Positions 6,969-16,799 of a DNA stretch of 62,897 nucleotides are shown here, one piece after another. The position numbers and the translations under genes are program-made. The first letter of the stretch is position 1; the number at the start of each line of letters is the position of its first letter. The notes beneath the pieces were generated by a model, which had not been told where the DNA came from, searched no databases, and was given only the letters and a program-made list of their open reading frames with translations. The stretch is from contig CANRIZ010000016.1 of the NCBI GenBank assembly GCA_947630835.1, positions 1 to 62,897 of the forward strand. Direction: 5' to 3'. This stretch comes from an uncultured Clostridia bacterium (GTDB taxonomy: Bacteria > Bacillota > Clostridia > Oscillospirales > Acutalibacteraceae).

Positions 6969-9608
6969 ATGGCAAACAAATGGGTCTATATGTTCAGCGA
7001 AGGCGACATGACCATGCGTAACTTGCTTGGCGGTAAGGGCGCTAACCTTGCCGAAATGACCGCTATCGGTCTTCCTGTTCCTCAGGGCTTTACAATCACT
7101 ACGGAAGCCTGCACACAGTATTATGAGGACGGCAGACAGATTAACGACGAAATTATGGCTCAGGCTATGGAAGGCGTTAAAAAGATGGAAGAGATTAACG
7201 GCAAAAAGTTCGGCGATCTCAAAAATCCGCTTCTTGTTTCCGTTCGTTCGGGCGCTCGCGCTTCAATGCCCGGTATGATGGATACTATCCTTAACCTCGG
7301 CCTTAACGATGAGGTTGTTGCTGCTATGATAGCAGGCAACCCCGATCCTAAATTTGAGAGATTTGTTTACGACTCTTACAGAAGATTTATTCAGATGTTC
7401 TCCGACGTTGTTATGGAAGTCGGCAAAAAGTATTTTGAACAGCTTATCGACGAGATGAAGGAGAAAAAGGGCGTTAAGTATGATATCGAGCTTACCGCCG
7501 CCGACCTTAAAGAACTTGCGGAGCAGTTTAAGGCAGAGTATAAGAAACAGCTCGGTCAGGACTTCCCCTCCGATCCCGTTGTTCAGTTAAAGCTTGCTAT
7601 CGAAGCTGTTTTCCGTTCATGGGACAATCCCCGCGCGAACGTATATCGCCGCGACAACGACATTCCCTATTCCTGGGGTACCGCGGTTAACGTAATGCCT
7701 ATGGTATTCGGTAACTTGAACGATGAATCCGGTACGGGCGTTGCCTTTACCCGCGATCCCGCTACGGGCGAAAACAAGCTTATGGGCGAGTTCCTTATCA
7801 ACGCGCAGGGCGAGGACGTTGTTGCCGGCGTTCGTACTCCCATGCCCATAGCTCAGATGGAAAAAGAATTCCCCGAAGCATATGCCGATTTCATTAAAGT
7901 ATGCGACATACTTGAAAACCACTATCACGATATGCAGGATATGGAGTTTACCGTTGAAAACAGAAAGCTCTATATGCTTCAGTGCCGTAACGGTAAGAGA
8001 ACGGCTCAGGCGGCTCTTAAAATTGCCTGCGACCTCGTTGACGAGGGTCACAAGACAGAGGCTGAGGCTGTTGCGATGATCGATCCCCGTAACCTTGACA
8101 CGCTTCTTCATCCGCAGTTTGACGCTAAGGCTCTTAAATCCGCCACACCTATCGGCAAGGGCCTCGGCGCTTCTCCCGGCGCTGCATGCGGTAAGGTAGT
8201 ATTTACTGCCGAGGATGCTGAAAATTGGAACGCTAATGGCGAAAAGGTTGTTCTTGTACGTCTTGAAACGTCACCCGAGGATATTACCGGTATGAAGGCT
8301 TCGCAGGGTATCCTTACGGTACGCGGCGGTATGACTTCTCACGCGGCTGTTGTTGCCCGCGGTATGGGTACTTGCTGTGTATCGGGTTGCGGCGACATCA
8401 TTATGGATGAGGAAAACAAGAAGTTCACACTTGCGGGTAAAGTATTTACCGAGGGTGATTATATTTCAATCGACGGTTCAACAGGTAATATCTACGAGGG
8501 CATTATCGATACCGTTGACGCTAAGATTGCGGGCGAATTCGGCAGAATTATGGCTTGGGCGGACAAATACAGGAAGCTCAAGGTTCGTACAAATGCGGAT
8601 ACTCCCGCAGACGCTAAGAAGGCAAGAGAGCTCGGCGCAGAGGGTATTGGACTTTGCCGTACAGAGCATATGTTCTTTGAGGCCGACAGAATTGCGGCTT
8701 TCCGTGAAATGATTTGCTCGGATACGGTTGAGGAGAGAGAGGCAGCTCTTGAGAAGATTCTTCCTTATCAGCAGTCAGACTTTGAGAAGCTCTACGAGGC
8801 TCTTGAAGGCTGTCCCGTTACAATCAGATTCCTTGATCCGCCCCTTCACGAGTTTGTTCCCACCGAGGAGGCAGACATCAAGAAGCTTGCCGACGCACAG
8901 GGCAAATCCGTTGAGGATATAAAGGCTATCATAGCTTCGCTTCACGAGTTTAACCCGATGATGGGTCACCGCGGACTCCGTCTTGCGGTAACTTATCCCG
9001 AAATCGCAAAGATGCAGACTAAGGCTGTTATCCGTGCGGCTATCAATGTTCAGAAAGCGCATCCGGATTGGAACGTATGCCCCGAAATTATGATTCCGCT
9101 TTCATGCGATACCAAGGAATTAAAGTATGTTAAGGATATAGTTGTCGCTACAGCAGACGCTGAAATCGCAGCGGCAGGTTCTTCAATGAAGTACGAAGTA
9201 GGTACCATGATTGAAATCCCGAGAGCTGCTCTTACAGCGGGCGACATTGCCACGCAGGCGGAGTTCTTCTGCTTCGGCACAAACGACCTTACCCAGATGA
9301 CGTACGGCTTCAGCCGTGACGACGCAGGTAAGTTCCTTAACGCTTACTATGACAACAAGATTTTTGAAAACGATCCGTTTGCAAAGCTTGACCAGACAGG
9401 CGTAGGTCAGCTTATGGAAATGGCGGTTAAGAACGGTAAGGCAACCCGTCCCACGCTTCACTGCGGAATCTGCGGCGAGCACGGCGGCGATCCCTCGTCC
9501 GTTGAGTTCTGCCATAAGATAGGCCTCGATTACGTTTCCTGCTCACCCTTCAGAGTTCCGATTGCACGTCTTGCGGCGGCTCAGGCAGCTATAGCGGAAA
9601 TGAAATAA
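6969..9608 (+). CDS. ppdK: Pyruvate, phosphate dikinase
   Basis: This cytoplasmic enzyme interconverts pyruvate + ATP + Pi and PEP + AMP + PPi. In anaerobic Clostridia it can serve as the glycolytic pyruvate-forming step or refill PEP, which the neighbouring aroF and aroA consume. The 879-aa chain has the ATP-grasp N-domain (GGKGANLAEM, SVRSGARASMPGM), the phosphohistidine swivel domain (GGMTSHAAVVARGMG, catalytic His) and the PEP/pyruvate barrel (LCRTEHMF, FGTNDLTQMT, HCGICGEHGG). I set the start at ATG 6969 because GGAGG is at 6956-6960; the in-frame TTG at 6954 overlaps it. Codons ending in T are more frequent than in neighbours, as expected for high expression. Confidence 0.96.
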   Translation: MANKWVYMFSEGDMTMRNLLGGKGANLAEMTAIGLPVPQGFTITTEACTQYYEDGRQINDEIMAQAMEGVKKMEEINGKKFGDLKNPLLVSVRSGARASMPGMMDTILNLGLNDEVVAAMIAGNPDPKFERFVYDSYRRFIQMFSDVVMEVGKKYFEQLIDEMKEKKGVKYDIELTAADLKELAEQFKAEYKKQLGQDFPSDPVVQLKLAIEAVFRSWDNPRANVYRRDNDIPYSWGTAVNVMPMVFGNLNDESGTGVAFTRDPATGENKLMGEFLINAQGEDVVAGVRTPMPIAQMEKEFPEAYADFIKVCDILENHYHDMQDMEFTVENRKLYMLQCRNGKRTAQAALKIACDLVDEGHKTEAEAVAMIDPRNLDTLLHPQFDAKALKSATPIGKGLGASPGAACGKVVFTAEDAENWNANGEKVVLVRLETSPEDITGMKASQGILTVRGGMTSHAAVVARGMGTCCVSGCGDIIMDEENKKFTLAGKVFTEGDYISIDGSTGNIYEGIIDTVDAKIAGEFGRIMAWADKYRKLKVRTNADTPADAKKARELGAEGIGLCRTEHMFFEADRIAAFREMICSDTVEEREAALEKILPYQQSDFEKLYEALEGCPVTIRFLDPPLHEFVPTEEADIKKLADAQGKSVEDIKAIIASLHEFNPMMGHRGLRLAVTYPEIAKMQTKAVIRAAINVQKAHPDWNVCPEIMIPLSCDTKELKYVKDIVVATADAEIAAAGSSMKYEVGTMIEIPRAALTAGDIATQAEFFCFGTNDLTQMTYGFSRDDAGKFLNAYYDNKIFENDPFAKLDQTGVGQLMEMAVKNGKATRPTLHCGICGEHGGDPSSVEFCHKIGLDYVSCSPFRVPIARLAAAQAAIAEMK

Positions 9609-9640
9609 TTGACCTTGTTTAAAGGTAAAACACGATATAA

Positions 9641-9680
9641 AAACAGACCTTGCAGATTAATTTCTGCGAGGTCTGTTTTT
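9641..9680 (+). terminator. ppdK terminator
   Basis: AACAGACCTTGCAGA pairs with TCTGCGAGGTCTGTT around a short loop and ends in five T. It is a strong intrinsic terminator about 33 bp after the ppdK stop. Confidence 0.9.
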
Positions 9681-10229
9681 CGGTTGGGTGAGCAGCATAT
9701 GCCGCTTTACGCAGACTTTTTAGGCTCTCTTTACCATAAGCCTTACAATACGGACATACGGGCAAGGGGACAACGAGCTTGCAAAAGGACGGGGCAAAAT
9801 CCTGCAAATGCCCGCTTATGCGACGGATTGCATTAAAGAGGAATTACCGAAACAGCAAAACGTATTGGCCCCGGCGTTTTAATAATTTTTGGTTGCTTGT
9901 TTTGAGATTAATTTATAAAAATGCAAAGAACCCCGTAAAAATACAGGGTTCTTCACATAAAAAAACAATGCGGGGTTTGCCTTTGAAATAGTAAAAGAAG
10001 ACAAACACCGGAGGAGCAATCAAAGAGCAAAAACAAAATAAAAGTTAATTATTTTGCTTTCGCTTAGCTAATAGGTTAGCAAAAAAAGTAAAATTTTTCA
10101 ATACGGATTACAAAACAGGTATGATTTCTTTCAAAAATAACCTGAACTTGCATAAAAATATACCGAAAATGTAAATTTTGAAAATCACAAAAGACTATAA
10201 TATTGCGAAAACTGCGGGCTTTTACCGAC
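9681..10229. other. Intergenic stretch, no convincing gene
   Basis: About 550 bp without a supportable coding region; short frames on both strands look random. The one structure I see is an inverted repeat, AAGAACCC (9926-9933) with GGGTTCTT (9946-9953). It has no T-run on the plus strand and only a loose T-rich tail on the minus strand. A ribosome-site-like GGAGGAG at 10012 has no start codon behind it. This may be decayed DNA. Confidence 0.5.
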
Positions 10230-10258
10230 TTGCCCTATTTAAATTTGTATGATAAAAT
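10230..10258 (+). promoter_or_regulatory. Promoter of the secreted glycosidase gene
   Basis: TTGCCC (10230-10235) and TAAAAT (10253-10258) with 17-bp spacing lie 45 bp upstream of the start codon. Confidence 0.6.
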
Positions 10259-10302
10259 TATTTAAAGCTATTTAACGTCAATAAATTTAAAGGGTGAAAA
10301 TT

Positions 10303-12834
10303 ATGCTTAAAATTTCAAGCTTTATTATGAGCGTTATAACGCTTTTGGGGCTTATGCTTCCGGGGGTTAAATACGGCTTTAAGCCTACCGTGGAGGTTGA
10401 TTGCTCCGCTGCGGCGGGCGAGATTAAGACCTACGCTTCGGGCTTCCTTTACGGCCTTGCCACGCAGGGAGTGCCGTCAAAGGAAATGGCGGAAAGCTTG
10501 GATATCTCGTCCGCTTCCCAAAAGACCGTAGGCGGCTTGCAGCATCCCGTCGGCGACGTTGACGATGTGTATAAAAATCTCGACTCCTGCGATTACATAG
10601 CCGTTTATCTTCAGGATTGCTTCGACAGTTGGTATTATTGCCATACCGAAATTGAAAATATGAGAAAATCCGGCTCTTATGACTGCGAAAAATTTGTTTC
10701 GGAAAATTATTTGCCTAAGGTGGAAAAGCAGGTAAAGGAGCTTTCAAAAAGGGAATATGCCGACAAGCTTGTTTACTGTATTTATAACGAATGCGACAAC
10801 GCCGTTTGGTTCGGCGAAGAAGATGAAAACGGCAACCCGCAGTTTAACGACGGGGGACGTCGTAATTTTTACTCCGCTTGGAAAAAGACTTACGAGCTTG
10901 TAAAGTCCGTTAATCCCGACGCCCGCATAGGCGGTCCGGGTTACTGCGATTATGACAGCGAAAAGCTCGCTTCGTTTTTGGACTTTTGCAATGAAAACGG
11001 CTGTATTCCCGACGTTATGATATACCACGAATTAAACGGCGCTTCTTCCGCTTTTTTCAGCGATCATGTTAAGGAATACAGGGAGCTCGAAAAGAAATAC
11101 AATATCGAACTGCCCGTTATGGTAACCGAATACGGCTGTATGGAGGAGTGCGGAAATCCCGGCAAAATGCTCCCGTACATCTGCGCTATGGAGGAAAGCA
11201 AGGTCTACGGCAACGTGGCTTTTTGGCGGCTTGCGAATAACCTGTGCGATACGGCGGCGGACGATAATTCGCCCAACGCCAACTGGTGGCTGTACAGATG
11301 GTATGCCGATTTGGAGGGCGAAAGGCTGTCGACGAGGGTAATCGACATTATGCACTCCGACGTTGCCAACGTGGTAAAATACAACCGCGACAGCTTCCAT
11401 TATGTGCCGCTGAACGCTGTTTCCGTTCTGAACGAGGACCGTGACGAAATTACGCTTATAGTGGGCGGCAGCGATTATAAGAGCGATATAGCGCTTAAAA
11501 ATCTCAAAGATACCGAGCTTGGCGGCGCCGAGGTTTCGGTAAAGGTCGAATGTGTTTACTACAGGGGATTAAGCGGCGTCGTTTCCTCCCCCGTAACCGT
11601 AAAGGAATACACCGAAAAGGTCGGAAACAAGCTGAAAATCAAGCTTGACTGCGACGACAGGTCGTCCGTTTACAGAATAAGCCTGACTAAGGCGGAGGCC
11701 TCCGAAAATGAAGATTTTATAAACGAAGAATTGCCCGTAAGATATGAATTTGAACAGGGAGAACGTCTGGGCGACGCTTATGTATATGACAGCGCATACG
11801 CCACAACCGGACTTACCGAAGGTATGGTTGGCGGAATGGAAAAGCCGGGCGACGGCGTGAGCGTCGAGATAGATGCGCCGAAGGACGGAACATATAATTT
11901 AGACGTTATCTACGGTAAAAACAACGACGGGCAGACCCCGTCCGACAGAACAGACGCAAAGGTTCTGTTTTCGGTAGACGGCGAAGAAAAAACAATTTCG
12001 CTTCCCAACACCGTTAAGAGCGAGTTCACAAGCTGCGTTACTCTTACGGCAGATTTGAAAAAGGGAAAGCATAAGATAAGCTTTAAGCACAGCGAGGAAA
12101 CCTATGTGCTTGACAGTATGCTGGTTTATCCCGCAAGGGAGCAAAGCGAAATTTCCGTTTTGAAGGACGCGGACAGGAGCGACGAAAACACGGCGGCGTT
12201 TTTGGCGGTTGCGCCTTACGACGGGTATTTTGAAATTAACATAACGCCGAAATCCGAATTCCTGCTCGACGGCATAAAGGCGAGTGTGAATGAAAACGGA
12301 ACGGCGGCCGTTTATCTTCGCAGGGGATTAAATTATATCGAGGTTAAGGATAAAAACTGTATTTCCTGCGTGATAAAAACGAAGGTTGAAAGCGCTCCGC
12401 AAACCGTTAGTGCGGAAGCGGCGGATTTTGAGCTTTCGGACAATGCGTCGCTCAAAAGCGCGGGGGATATACGGTACGCGGACGGCATATCCTCGGAGTC
12501 GGGAAAAGCGGAGTTTAAAATTAATGCCGAAAACGGCGGCGACTACAGAATGACGCTTAAATACTCCAACAACCGAGAGGGCTCGGTACACGATTACAAC
12601 GTTGATTTGATTGAGTGCTGTCTTACGGTTAGCGTAAACGGCGAAAGCTTTAACGTATGGTGCAGAAACACTATGAGCGATGAAAGCTTTAAAACGGTTA
12701 CGGCAAATATCAAGCTCAAAAAGGGCGAAAATACAATCGTTTTAAGCAATAACGGTGAGTTCTCTTTCAACGGCTCCGTCTCGTTTGCGCCGAACATAGC
12801 CCGGATAGATTTTTCCCCCGCCTGCGTAAAGTAA
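10303..12834 (+). CDS. Secreted multidomain glycoside hydrolase, clan GH-A-like
   Basis: An 843-aa protein with a signal-peptide-like N-terminus (residues 1-35). The first about 340 residues look like a clan GH-A (beta/alpha) barrel. YNECDN near residue 160 carries the Asn-Glu pair typical of the acid/base, and VTEYG near residue 274 carries a candidate nucleophile Glu. Two beta-rich modules follow, about 485-615 and 700-840, resembling CBM6/CBM35-type carbohydrate-binding domains (patterns such as KGKHKISF and KKGENTIVLSNNG). I do not recognise a characterised family, so the substrate is unknown. ATG 10303 is chosen over GTG 10294, which overlaps the ribosome site AAAGGGTG. It heads the glycan gene region. 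Confidence 0.7.
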   Translation: MLKISSFIMSVITLLGLMLPGVKYGFKPTVEVDCSAAAGEIKTYASGFLYGLATQGVPSKEMAESLDISSASQKTVGGLQHPVGDVDDVYKNLDSCDYIAVYLQDCFDSWYYCHTEIENMRKSGSYDCEKFVSENYLPKVEKQVKELSKREYADKLVYCIYNECDNAVWFGEEDENGNPQFNDGGRRNFYSAWKKTYELVKSVNPDARIGGPGYCDYDSEKLASFLDFCNENGCIPDVMIYHELNGASSAFFSDHVKEYRELEKKYNIELPVMVTEYGCMEECGNPGKMLPYICAMEESKVYGNVAFWRLANNLCDTAADDNSPNANWWLYRWYADLEGERLSTRVIDIMHSDVANVVKYNRDSFHYVPLNAVSVLNEDRDEITLIVGGSDYKSDIALKNLKDTELGGAEVSVKVECVYYRGLSGVVSSPVTVKEYTEKVGNKLKIKLDCDDRSSVYRISLTKAEASENEDFINEELPVRYEFEQGERLGDAYVYDSAYATTGLTEGMVGGMEKPGDGVSVEIDAPKDGTYNLDVIYGKNNDGQTPSDRTDAKVLFSVDGEEKTISLPNTVKSEFTSCVTLTADLKKGKHKISFKHSEETYVLDSMLVYPAREQSEISVLKDADRSDENTAAFLAVAPYDGYFEINITPKSEFLLDGIKASVNENGTAAVYLRRGLNYIEVKDKNCISCVIKTKVESAPQTVSAEAADFELSDNASLKSAGDIRYADGISSESGKAEFKINAENGGDYRMTLKYSNNREGSVHDYNVDLIECCLTVSVNGESFNVWCRNTMSDESFKTVTANIKLKKGENTIVLSNNGEFSFNGSVSFAPNIARIDFSPACVK

Positions 12835-12850
12835 ACAGGTAAATTACAAT

Positions 12851-12892
12851 AAAAGCCGAACGGATATTTAACGTATCTGTTCGGCTTTTTTG
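12851..12892 (+). terminator. Terminator after the GH-A-like gene
   Basis: AAAAGCCGAAC..GATA pairs with TATC.GTTCGGCTTTT, then a T-run. Stem of about 14 bp with one mismatch. Confidence 0.9.
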
Positions 12893-12924
12893 CCTTAAAC
12901 AAAATATATAAAAAAATATAAAAA

Positions 12925-12958
12925 AACACTTTATTTTTATTCAAAAGTGTTATATAAT
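12925..12958 (+). promoter_or_regulatory. Promoter with overlapping operator-like inverted repeat
   Basis: TATAAT (12953-12958) is preceded by a perfect 8-bp inverted repeat, AACACTTT (12925-12932) and AAAGTGTT (12944-12951), which covers the -35 position. No -35 consensus is visible. The arrangement suggests a dimeric regulator that blocks or aids the polymerase at the DUF2804 gene. Confidence 0.5.
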
Positions 12959-12987
12959 ATTATATGCATTATGGGGGATTGATTATA

Positions 12988-14019
12988 ATGTATGAAAGAA
13001 ATCATGAGGTAACGGAAAAACATAAGCTGCTTGATAAAAACGGCCGCGTTATTGAACCCGGCTGGGCAAAGAAGCTTGTCTGGGAATATGACAGGAAAGA
13101 CATTAAAATGCCCAAATTCAGAATCAAGGAGTGGGATTATTACCTCGTCCTTACCGAGGATTTTGCCGTTGCCTTTACAATATCGGACGACGGATATATA
13201 GGTCTTCAAAGCGCGTCGTTTATTGATTTTAAAACGCCGTTTGAGCATACGGAAACCATACTTGACCCGTTCCCTATGGGCAAGCTGAAGCTCCCGCGGG
13301 ATTCCTCCTGCGGTAATGTTGAGTATCATAAGAGAAACAGGCTCGATATGGTTTTCAGCGTTTCCGAGGGCAAGCGGCATATCAAATGCGATTTTATTGA
13401 TTTTGACGACGGTAAGGACCTTTACTGCGATATAAGCCTTGAACAGCCCGAAATGGACACTATGGTTATTGCGACGCCGTTTAAGGAAAATCCGAAATGC
13501 TTTTATTATAATCAAAAGATAAATTGTATGCGGGCAAGCGGAAAGGTGGTATACGGCGAAAAGGAATACGCCTTTAATCCGCAAACCGATTTCGGCACGC
13601 TTGACTGGGGCAGGGGAGTTTGGACTTACGACAACACCTGGAACTGGGGAAGCGGCAATACCGTAATAAACGGCAAACCGTTCGGCTTTAATATCGGTTA
13701 CGGCTTCAGTGACAGAAGCTCCGCGACGGAGAATATCCTCTTTTATGACGGGGTTGCGCATAAGATTGACGACGTTCATTTCCATATCCCTCCCGACAAC
13801 TATATGAAGCCGTGGATTTTTACTTCGTCCGACGGCAGGTTTGAAATGAACTTCAAGCCCATTATAGACCGCTGTGCAAAAATCGACGCAAAGCTAATAG
13901 TAACCGACCAGCATCAGGTATTCGGCAAAATGAGCGGAAAAGCGGTGCTTGACGACGGTACGGTGCTTGAAATAAAAGACCTTACCTGCTTTGCCGAAAG
14001 AGTACATAATAAATATTAA
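12988..14019 (+). CDS. DUF2804 family protein
   Basis: A 343-aa soluble protein without a signal peptide. It matches what I know of the DUF2804 family, with Trp/Gly-rich beta segments such as FGTLDWGRGVWTYDNTWNWG and GKPFGFNIGYGF. No catalytic function is established for this family and I assign none. ATG 12988 is chosen because GGGGGATT (12972-) is its ribosome site; the earlier in-frame ATG at 12964 lies before it. It is a single-gene unit between two terminators, with an operator-like repeat at its promoter, inside a carbohydrate-active region. Confidence 0.8.
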   Translation: MYERNHEVTEKHKLLDKNGRVIEPGWAKKLVWEYDRKDIKMPKFRIKEWDYYLVLTEDFAVAFTISDDGYIGLQSASFIDFKTPFEHTETILDPFPMGKLKLPRDSSCGNVEYHKRNRLDMVFSVSEGKRHIKCDFIDFDDGKDLYCDISLEQPEMDTMVIATPFKENPKCFYYNQKINCMRASGKVVYGEKEYAFNPQTDFGTLDWGRGVWTYDNTWNWGSGNTVINGKPFGFNIGYGFSDRSSATENILFYDGVAHKIDDVHFHIPPDNYMKPWIFTSSDGRFEMNFKPIIDRCAKIDAKLIVTDQHQVFGKMSGKAVLDDGTVLEIKDLTCFAERVHNKY

Positions 14020-14027
14020 AAGTAAAA

Positions 14028-14062
14028 AAATGCTCCTGCTGCTTTTTCGGCAGGGGCATTTG
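14028..14062 (+). terminator. Terminator after the DUF2804 gene
   Basis: AAATGCTCCTGC pairs with GCAGGGGCATTT (one wobble) around a T-rich loop. The tail is short (TGCTATC), so efficiency may be modest. Confidence 0.7.
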
Positions 14063-14195
14063 CTATCGTAAATATTTACAAAAACAGCCTACAAATTTGC
14101 TAAAATACTTGAAAAATGAACAAAATTATTATATTATATAATGGTATAAATATTAAAATGACGGATTACGTCCCGATTTTTAGGAGGAGAATTTT

Positions 14196-16643
14196 ATGGA
14201 ATTAAAGCATGCAGACCTCATAGCAAAAATGACGCTTGAAGAAAAGGCAAGTATGTGCGACGGACTTGACTTTTGGCACAGCCAGCCTATCGACCGCTTG
14301 GGCGTTAAATCGGTCGGCCTTAACGACGGCCCTCACGGTATTCGTAAAAAAGGCGACCCCGAAGCTGCCAAAAAAGGTGAAACGGACCTTCTCAAGGGCG
14401 TACCGGCTATTTGCTTCCCGACGGCGTCGGCTACTGCCTGTTCGTGGGATGTTGATCTTATCAGAGAAATGGGCGAGGCGCTCGGCGACGAATGCCGAAA
14501 GGAAAGGGTTTCCGTGCTTTTGGGACCCGGCACAAATATTAAGCGTTCACCCCTTTGCGGCAGAAATTTTGAGTATTTTTCGGAAGATCCCGAGCTTGCG
14601 GGCGAAATGTCCGCGGCGTTCATAAACGGCGTACAGTCAAAGGGTATAGGCACTTCGTTAAAGCACTATGCCGCCAATAACCAGGAAACCCGCAGAATGA
14701 CCGTTAATACCGTTGTTGACGAGAGAACGCTGCGTGAGATTTACCTGCGTCCTTTTGAAATAGCCGTAAAAAAGGCTCAACCCTGGACTATAATGTGCGC
14801 TTACGAAAGGCTTAACGGCGATTACTGCGCCGAAAACAAATGGCTTCTTACCGACGTTTTGCGCGACGATTTCGGCTACGAAAACCTTGTGGTAACGGAC
14901 TGGGGCGCAGAGAACGACAGAGTCCCCGGCCTTAAAGCGGGCAACGAGCTTGAAATGCCCACCTCCTCCGGCGAGGGTACAAGGCTTATCGTTGAGGCTG
15001 TGAACAGCGGCGAGCTTGAAGAGGCTGTTTTGGACCATGCGGTTGACCTTATACTCGATATGGTTGACAAGTCCGTTAAAACTCTCGGCGAATATACATA
15101 CGACCCCGACGCCCATCATGAGATTTCAAAGAAAATTGCAACGCAGTGTATGGTATTGATGAAGAATGACGGCAATATTCTTCCCCTTAAAAAGGAGCAG
15201 AAAATTGCGGTTATCGGTGAAATGGCGAAAAAGCCCCGCTATCAGGGTGCGGGTTCTTCGCTTATCAATCCCATTAAGCTTGACAACGCCTATGACACTC
15301 TTAAGGCTATGGGCGTAAATTTTGAATACGCACAGGGCTATTCAACCGAAAAGAAAAACAAAATTACGGACGAAAGCTTTATTGCCGAGGCCGTTGAAAA
15401 GGCTAAAAATGCCGAGGTTGCGTTGCTCTTTATCGGCCTTACCGATGAGTTTGAAACAGAGGGTAACGACAGAAAGCATCTCGGTATTCCTCCGCTTCAC
15501 AACAAGCTTGTTGAGGAGGTTTTAAAGGTCAACAGGAATGTAGTTGTCGTGCTTTCGGGCGGCGCTTCGGTTGAAATGCCGTGGGCGGACAGCGTACCGG
15601 CAATCCTTAACCAGTTCCTTACGGGTCAGGCGGCAGGCAGCGCCGTTTGCGATATACTTTACGGCGAGGTCAACCCCTCCGGCAAGCTTGCGGAAACTTA
15701 TCCTATGGCGCTCGAGGACAATTCAAGCGCAAATTATTTCCCCGGCACTTCCGTTTCCGTTGAGTACAGAGAGGGCGTTTATGTAGGCTACAGATATTAC
15801 GACTCGGCAAATATTCCGGTTCGTTTCCCGTTCGGCCACGGCCTTTCATATACCAGCTTTGAATACAGCGACTTAAAGCTTTCGGCTGACCGGATTAAGG
15901 ATACCGATACCCTTACCGTTACATTTAAGATAAAGAATACCGGTAGCTGCGACGGCGCAGAGATTGCACAGCTCTATGTTTCCGATGTTGAAAGCACTAT
16001 TTACAGACCCGTAAAGGAGCTTAAAGGCTTTAAAAAGGTATTTTTGAAGGTAGGCGAGGAAAAAGAGGTTTCCATAGAGCTTGGCAAGAGGGCGTTTGCG
16101 TTTTACAATGTTGACGCTCACGACTGGCAGGTTGAAAGCGGCGAATTTAAAATCCTTGTAGGCGCTTCGAGCAGGGATATAAAAATGGAAGCTTCGGTTA
16201 ATGTTGAGTCCACTTCAAATTATCCGATACCCGATTACAAAACCCTTGCCCCCTCGTACTATACTGCGAATATCAAAAATGTTTCCGACAGCGAATATAC
16301 GGCGGTATTGGGTCACGAAATCCCCACAAATACGAGGGATAAGAGTCAGCCCCTTACCATACTCAATACTCTTGAGGATTCGGCGGATACAAAATGGGGC
16401 GGCAGGCTTTGCAGACTTCTTACAAAATTCCTCGGTGCGGAAACGATGATGGGCGCCGTTGCCTTGCAAACTCCGATAAAGAATTTCATTTCAATGAGCT
16501 TTGGAATTTTCAGCCCCAAAATGGCGGAGGGCTTGCTGATTATGCTCAATGAGGGCAAATTCTGGAGAGGCCTTGGCAAAATGATAGGCGGCTTCCTCTT
16601 CGGCGGCGGAATTAAGAAGCTCGGCAGACTTAAACAGATATAA
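14196..16643 (+). CDS. Glycoside hydrolase family 3 (beta-glucosidase-like)
   Basis: An 815-aa cytoplasmic enzyme, no signal peptide, likely cleaving beta-linked oligosaccharides taken up by the cell. Residues about 1-300 form the GH3 N-domain with LKHYAANNQE and VVTDWG, whose Asp near residue 234 is the nucleophile. The C-terminal alpha/beta sandwich carries EGNDRKHLGIPP. A fibronectin III-like domain follows FPFGHGLSYTSF. About 100 extra residues at the C-terminus, hydrophobic and Gly-rich, are beyond the usual domain set and could contact the membrane. AGGAGGAG sits 7 bp before ATG 14196. Confidence 0.93.
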   Translation: MELKHADLIAKMTLEEKASMCDGLDFWHSQPIDRLGVKSVGLNDGPHGIRKKGDPEAAKKGETDLLKGVPAICFPTASATACSWDVDLIREMGEALGDECRKERVSVLLGPGTNIKRSPLCGRNFEYFSEDPELAGEMSAAFINGVQSKGIGTSLKHYAANNQETRRMTVNTVVDERTLREIYLRPFEIAVKKAQPWTIMCAYERLNGDYCAENKWLLTDVLRDDFGYENLVVTDWGAENDRVPGLKAGNELEMPTSSGEGTRLIVEAVNSGELEEAVLDHAVDLILDMVDKSVKTLGEYTYDPDAHHEISKKIATQCMVLMKNDGNILPLKKEQKIAVIGEMAKKPRYQGAGSSLINPIKLDNAYDTLKAMGVNFEYAQGYSTEKKNKITDESFIAEAVEKAKNAEVALLFIGLTDEFETEGNDRKHLGIPPLHNKLVEEVLKVNRNVVVVLSGGASVEMPWADSVPAILNQFLTGQAAGSAVCDILYGEVNPSGKLAETYPMALEDNSSANYFPGTSVSVEYREGVYVGYRYYDSANIPVRFPFGHGLSYTSFEYSDLKLSADRIKDTDTLTVTFKIKNTGSCDGAEIAQLYVSDVESTIYRPVKELKGFKKVFLKVGEEKEVSIELGKRAFAFYNVDAHDWQVESGEFKILVGASSRDIKMEASVNVESTSNYPIPDYKTLAPSYYTANIKNVSDSEYTAVLGHEIPTNTRDKSQPLTILNTLEDSADTKWGGRLCRLLTKFLGAETMMGAVALQTPIKNFISMSFGIFSPKMAEGLLIMLNEGKFWRGLGKMIGGFLFGGGIKKLGRLKQI

Positions 16644-16743
16644 TAAGCCGAAATTTTAAATCTTAATTTTAAATTATTGATTTTAATTATTGATTTAAAC
16701 ATTCAAAAATTTTAATAGCCAAAAAATCAACATATTAAAAACG

Positions 16744-16771
16744 AAACGGACAGGGTGACCTGTCCGTTTTT
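16744..16771. terminator. Bidirectional terminator between convergent genes
   Basis: AAACGGACAGG pairs perfectly with CCTGTCCGTTT around GTGA, with T-rich tails on both strands. It serves the GH3 gene (plus) and the Cys-rich gene (minus). Confidence 0.9.
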
Positions 16772-16799
16772 GCTATCACTGCTTATAGGGAGAAAATTT

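Noticed and set aside
9619-9991. Small frames on either strand after ppdK (62-75 codons), one with CPYCKAYG
   Set aside because: They overlap the ppdK terminator or lack ribosome sites and show no recognisable domain.
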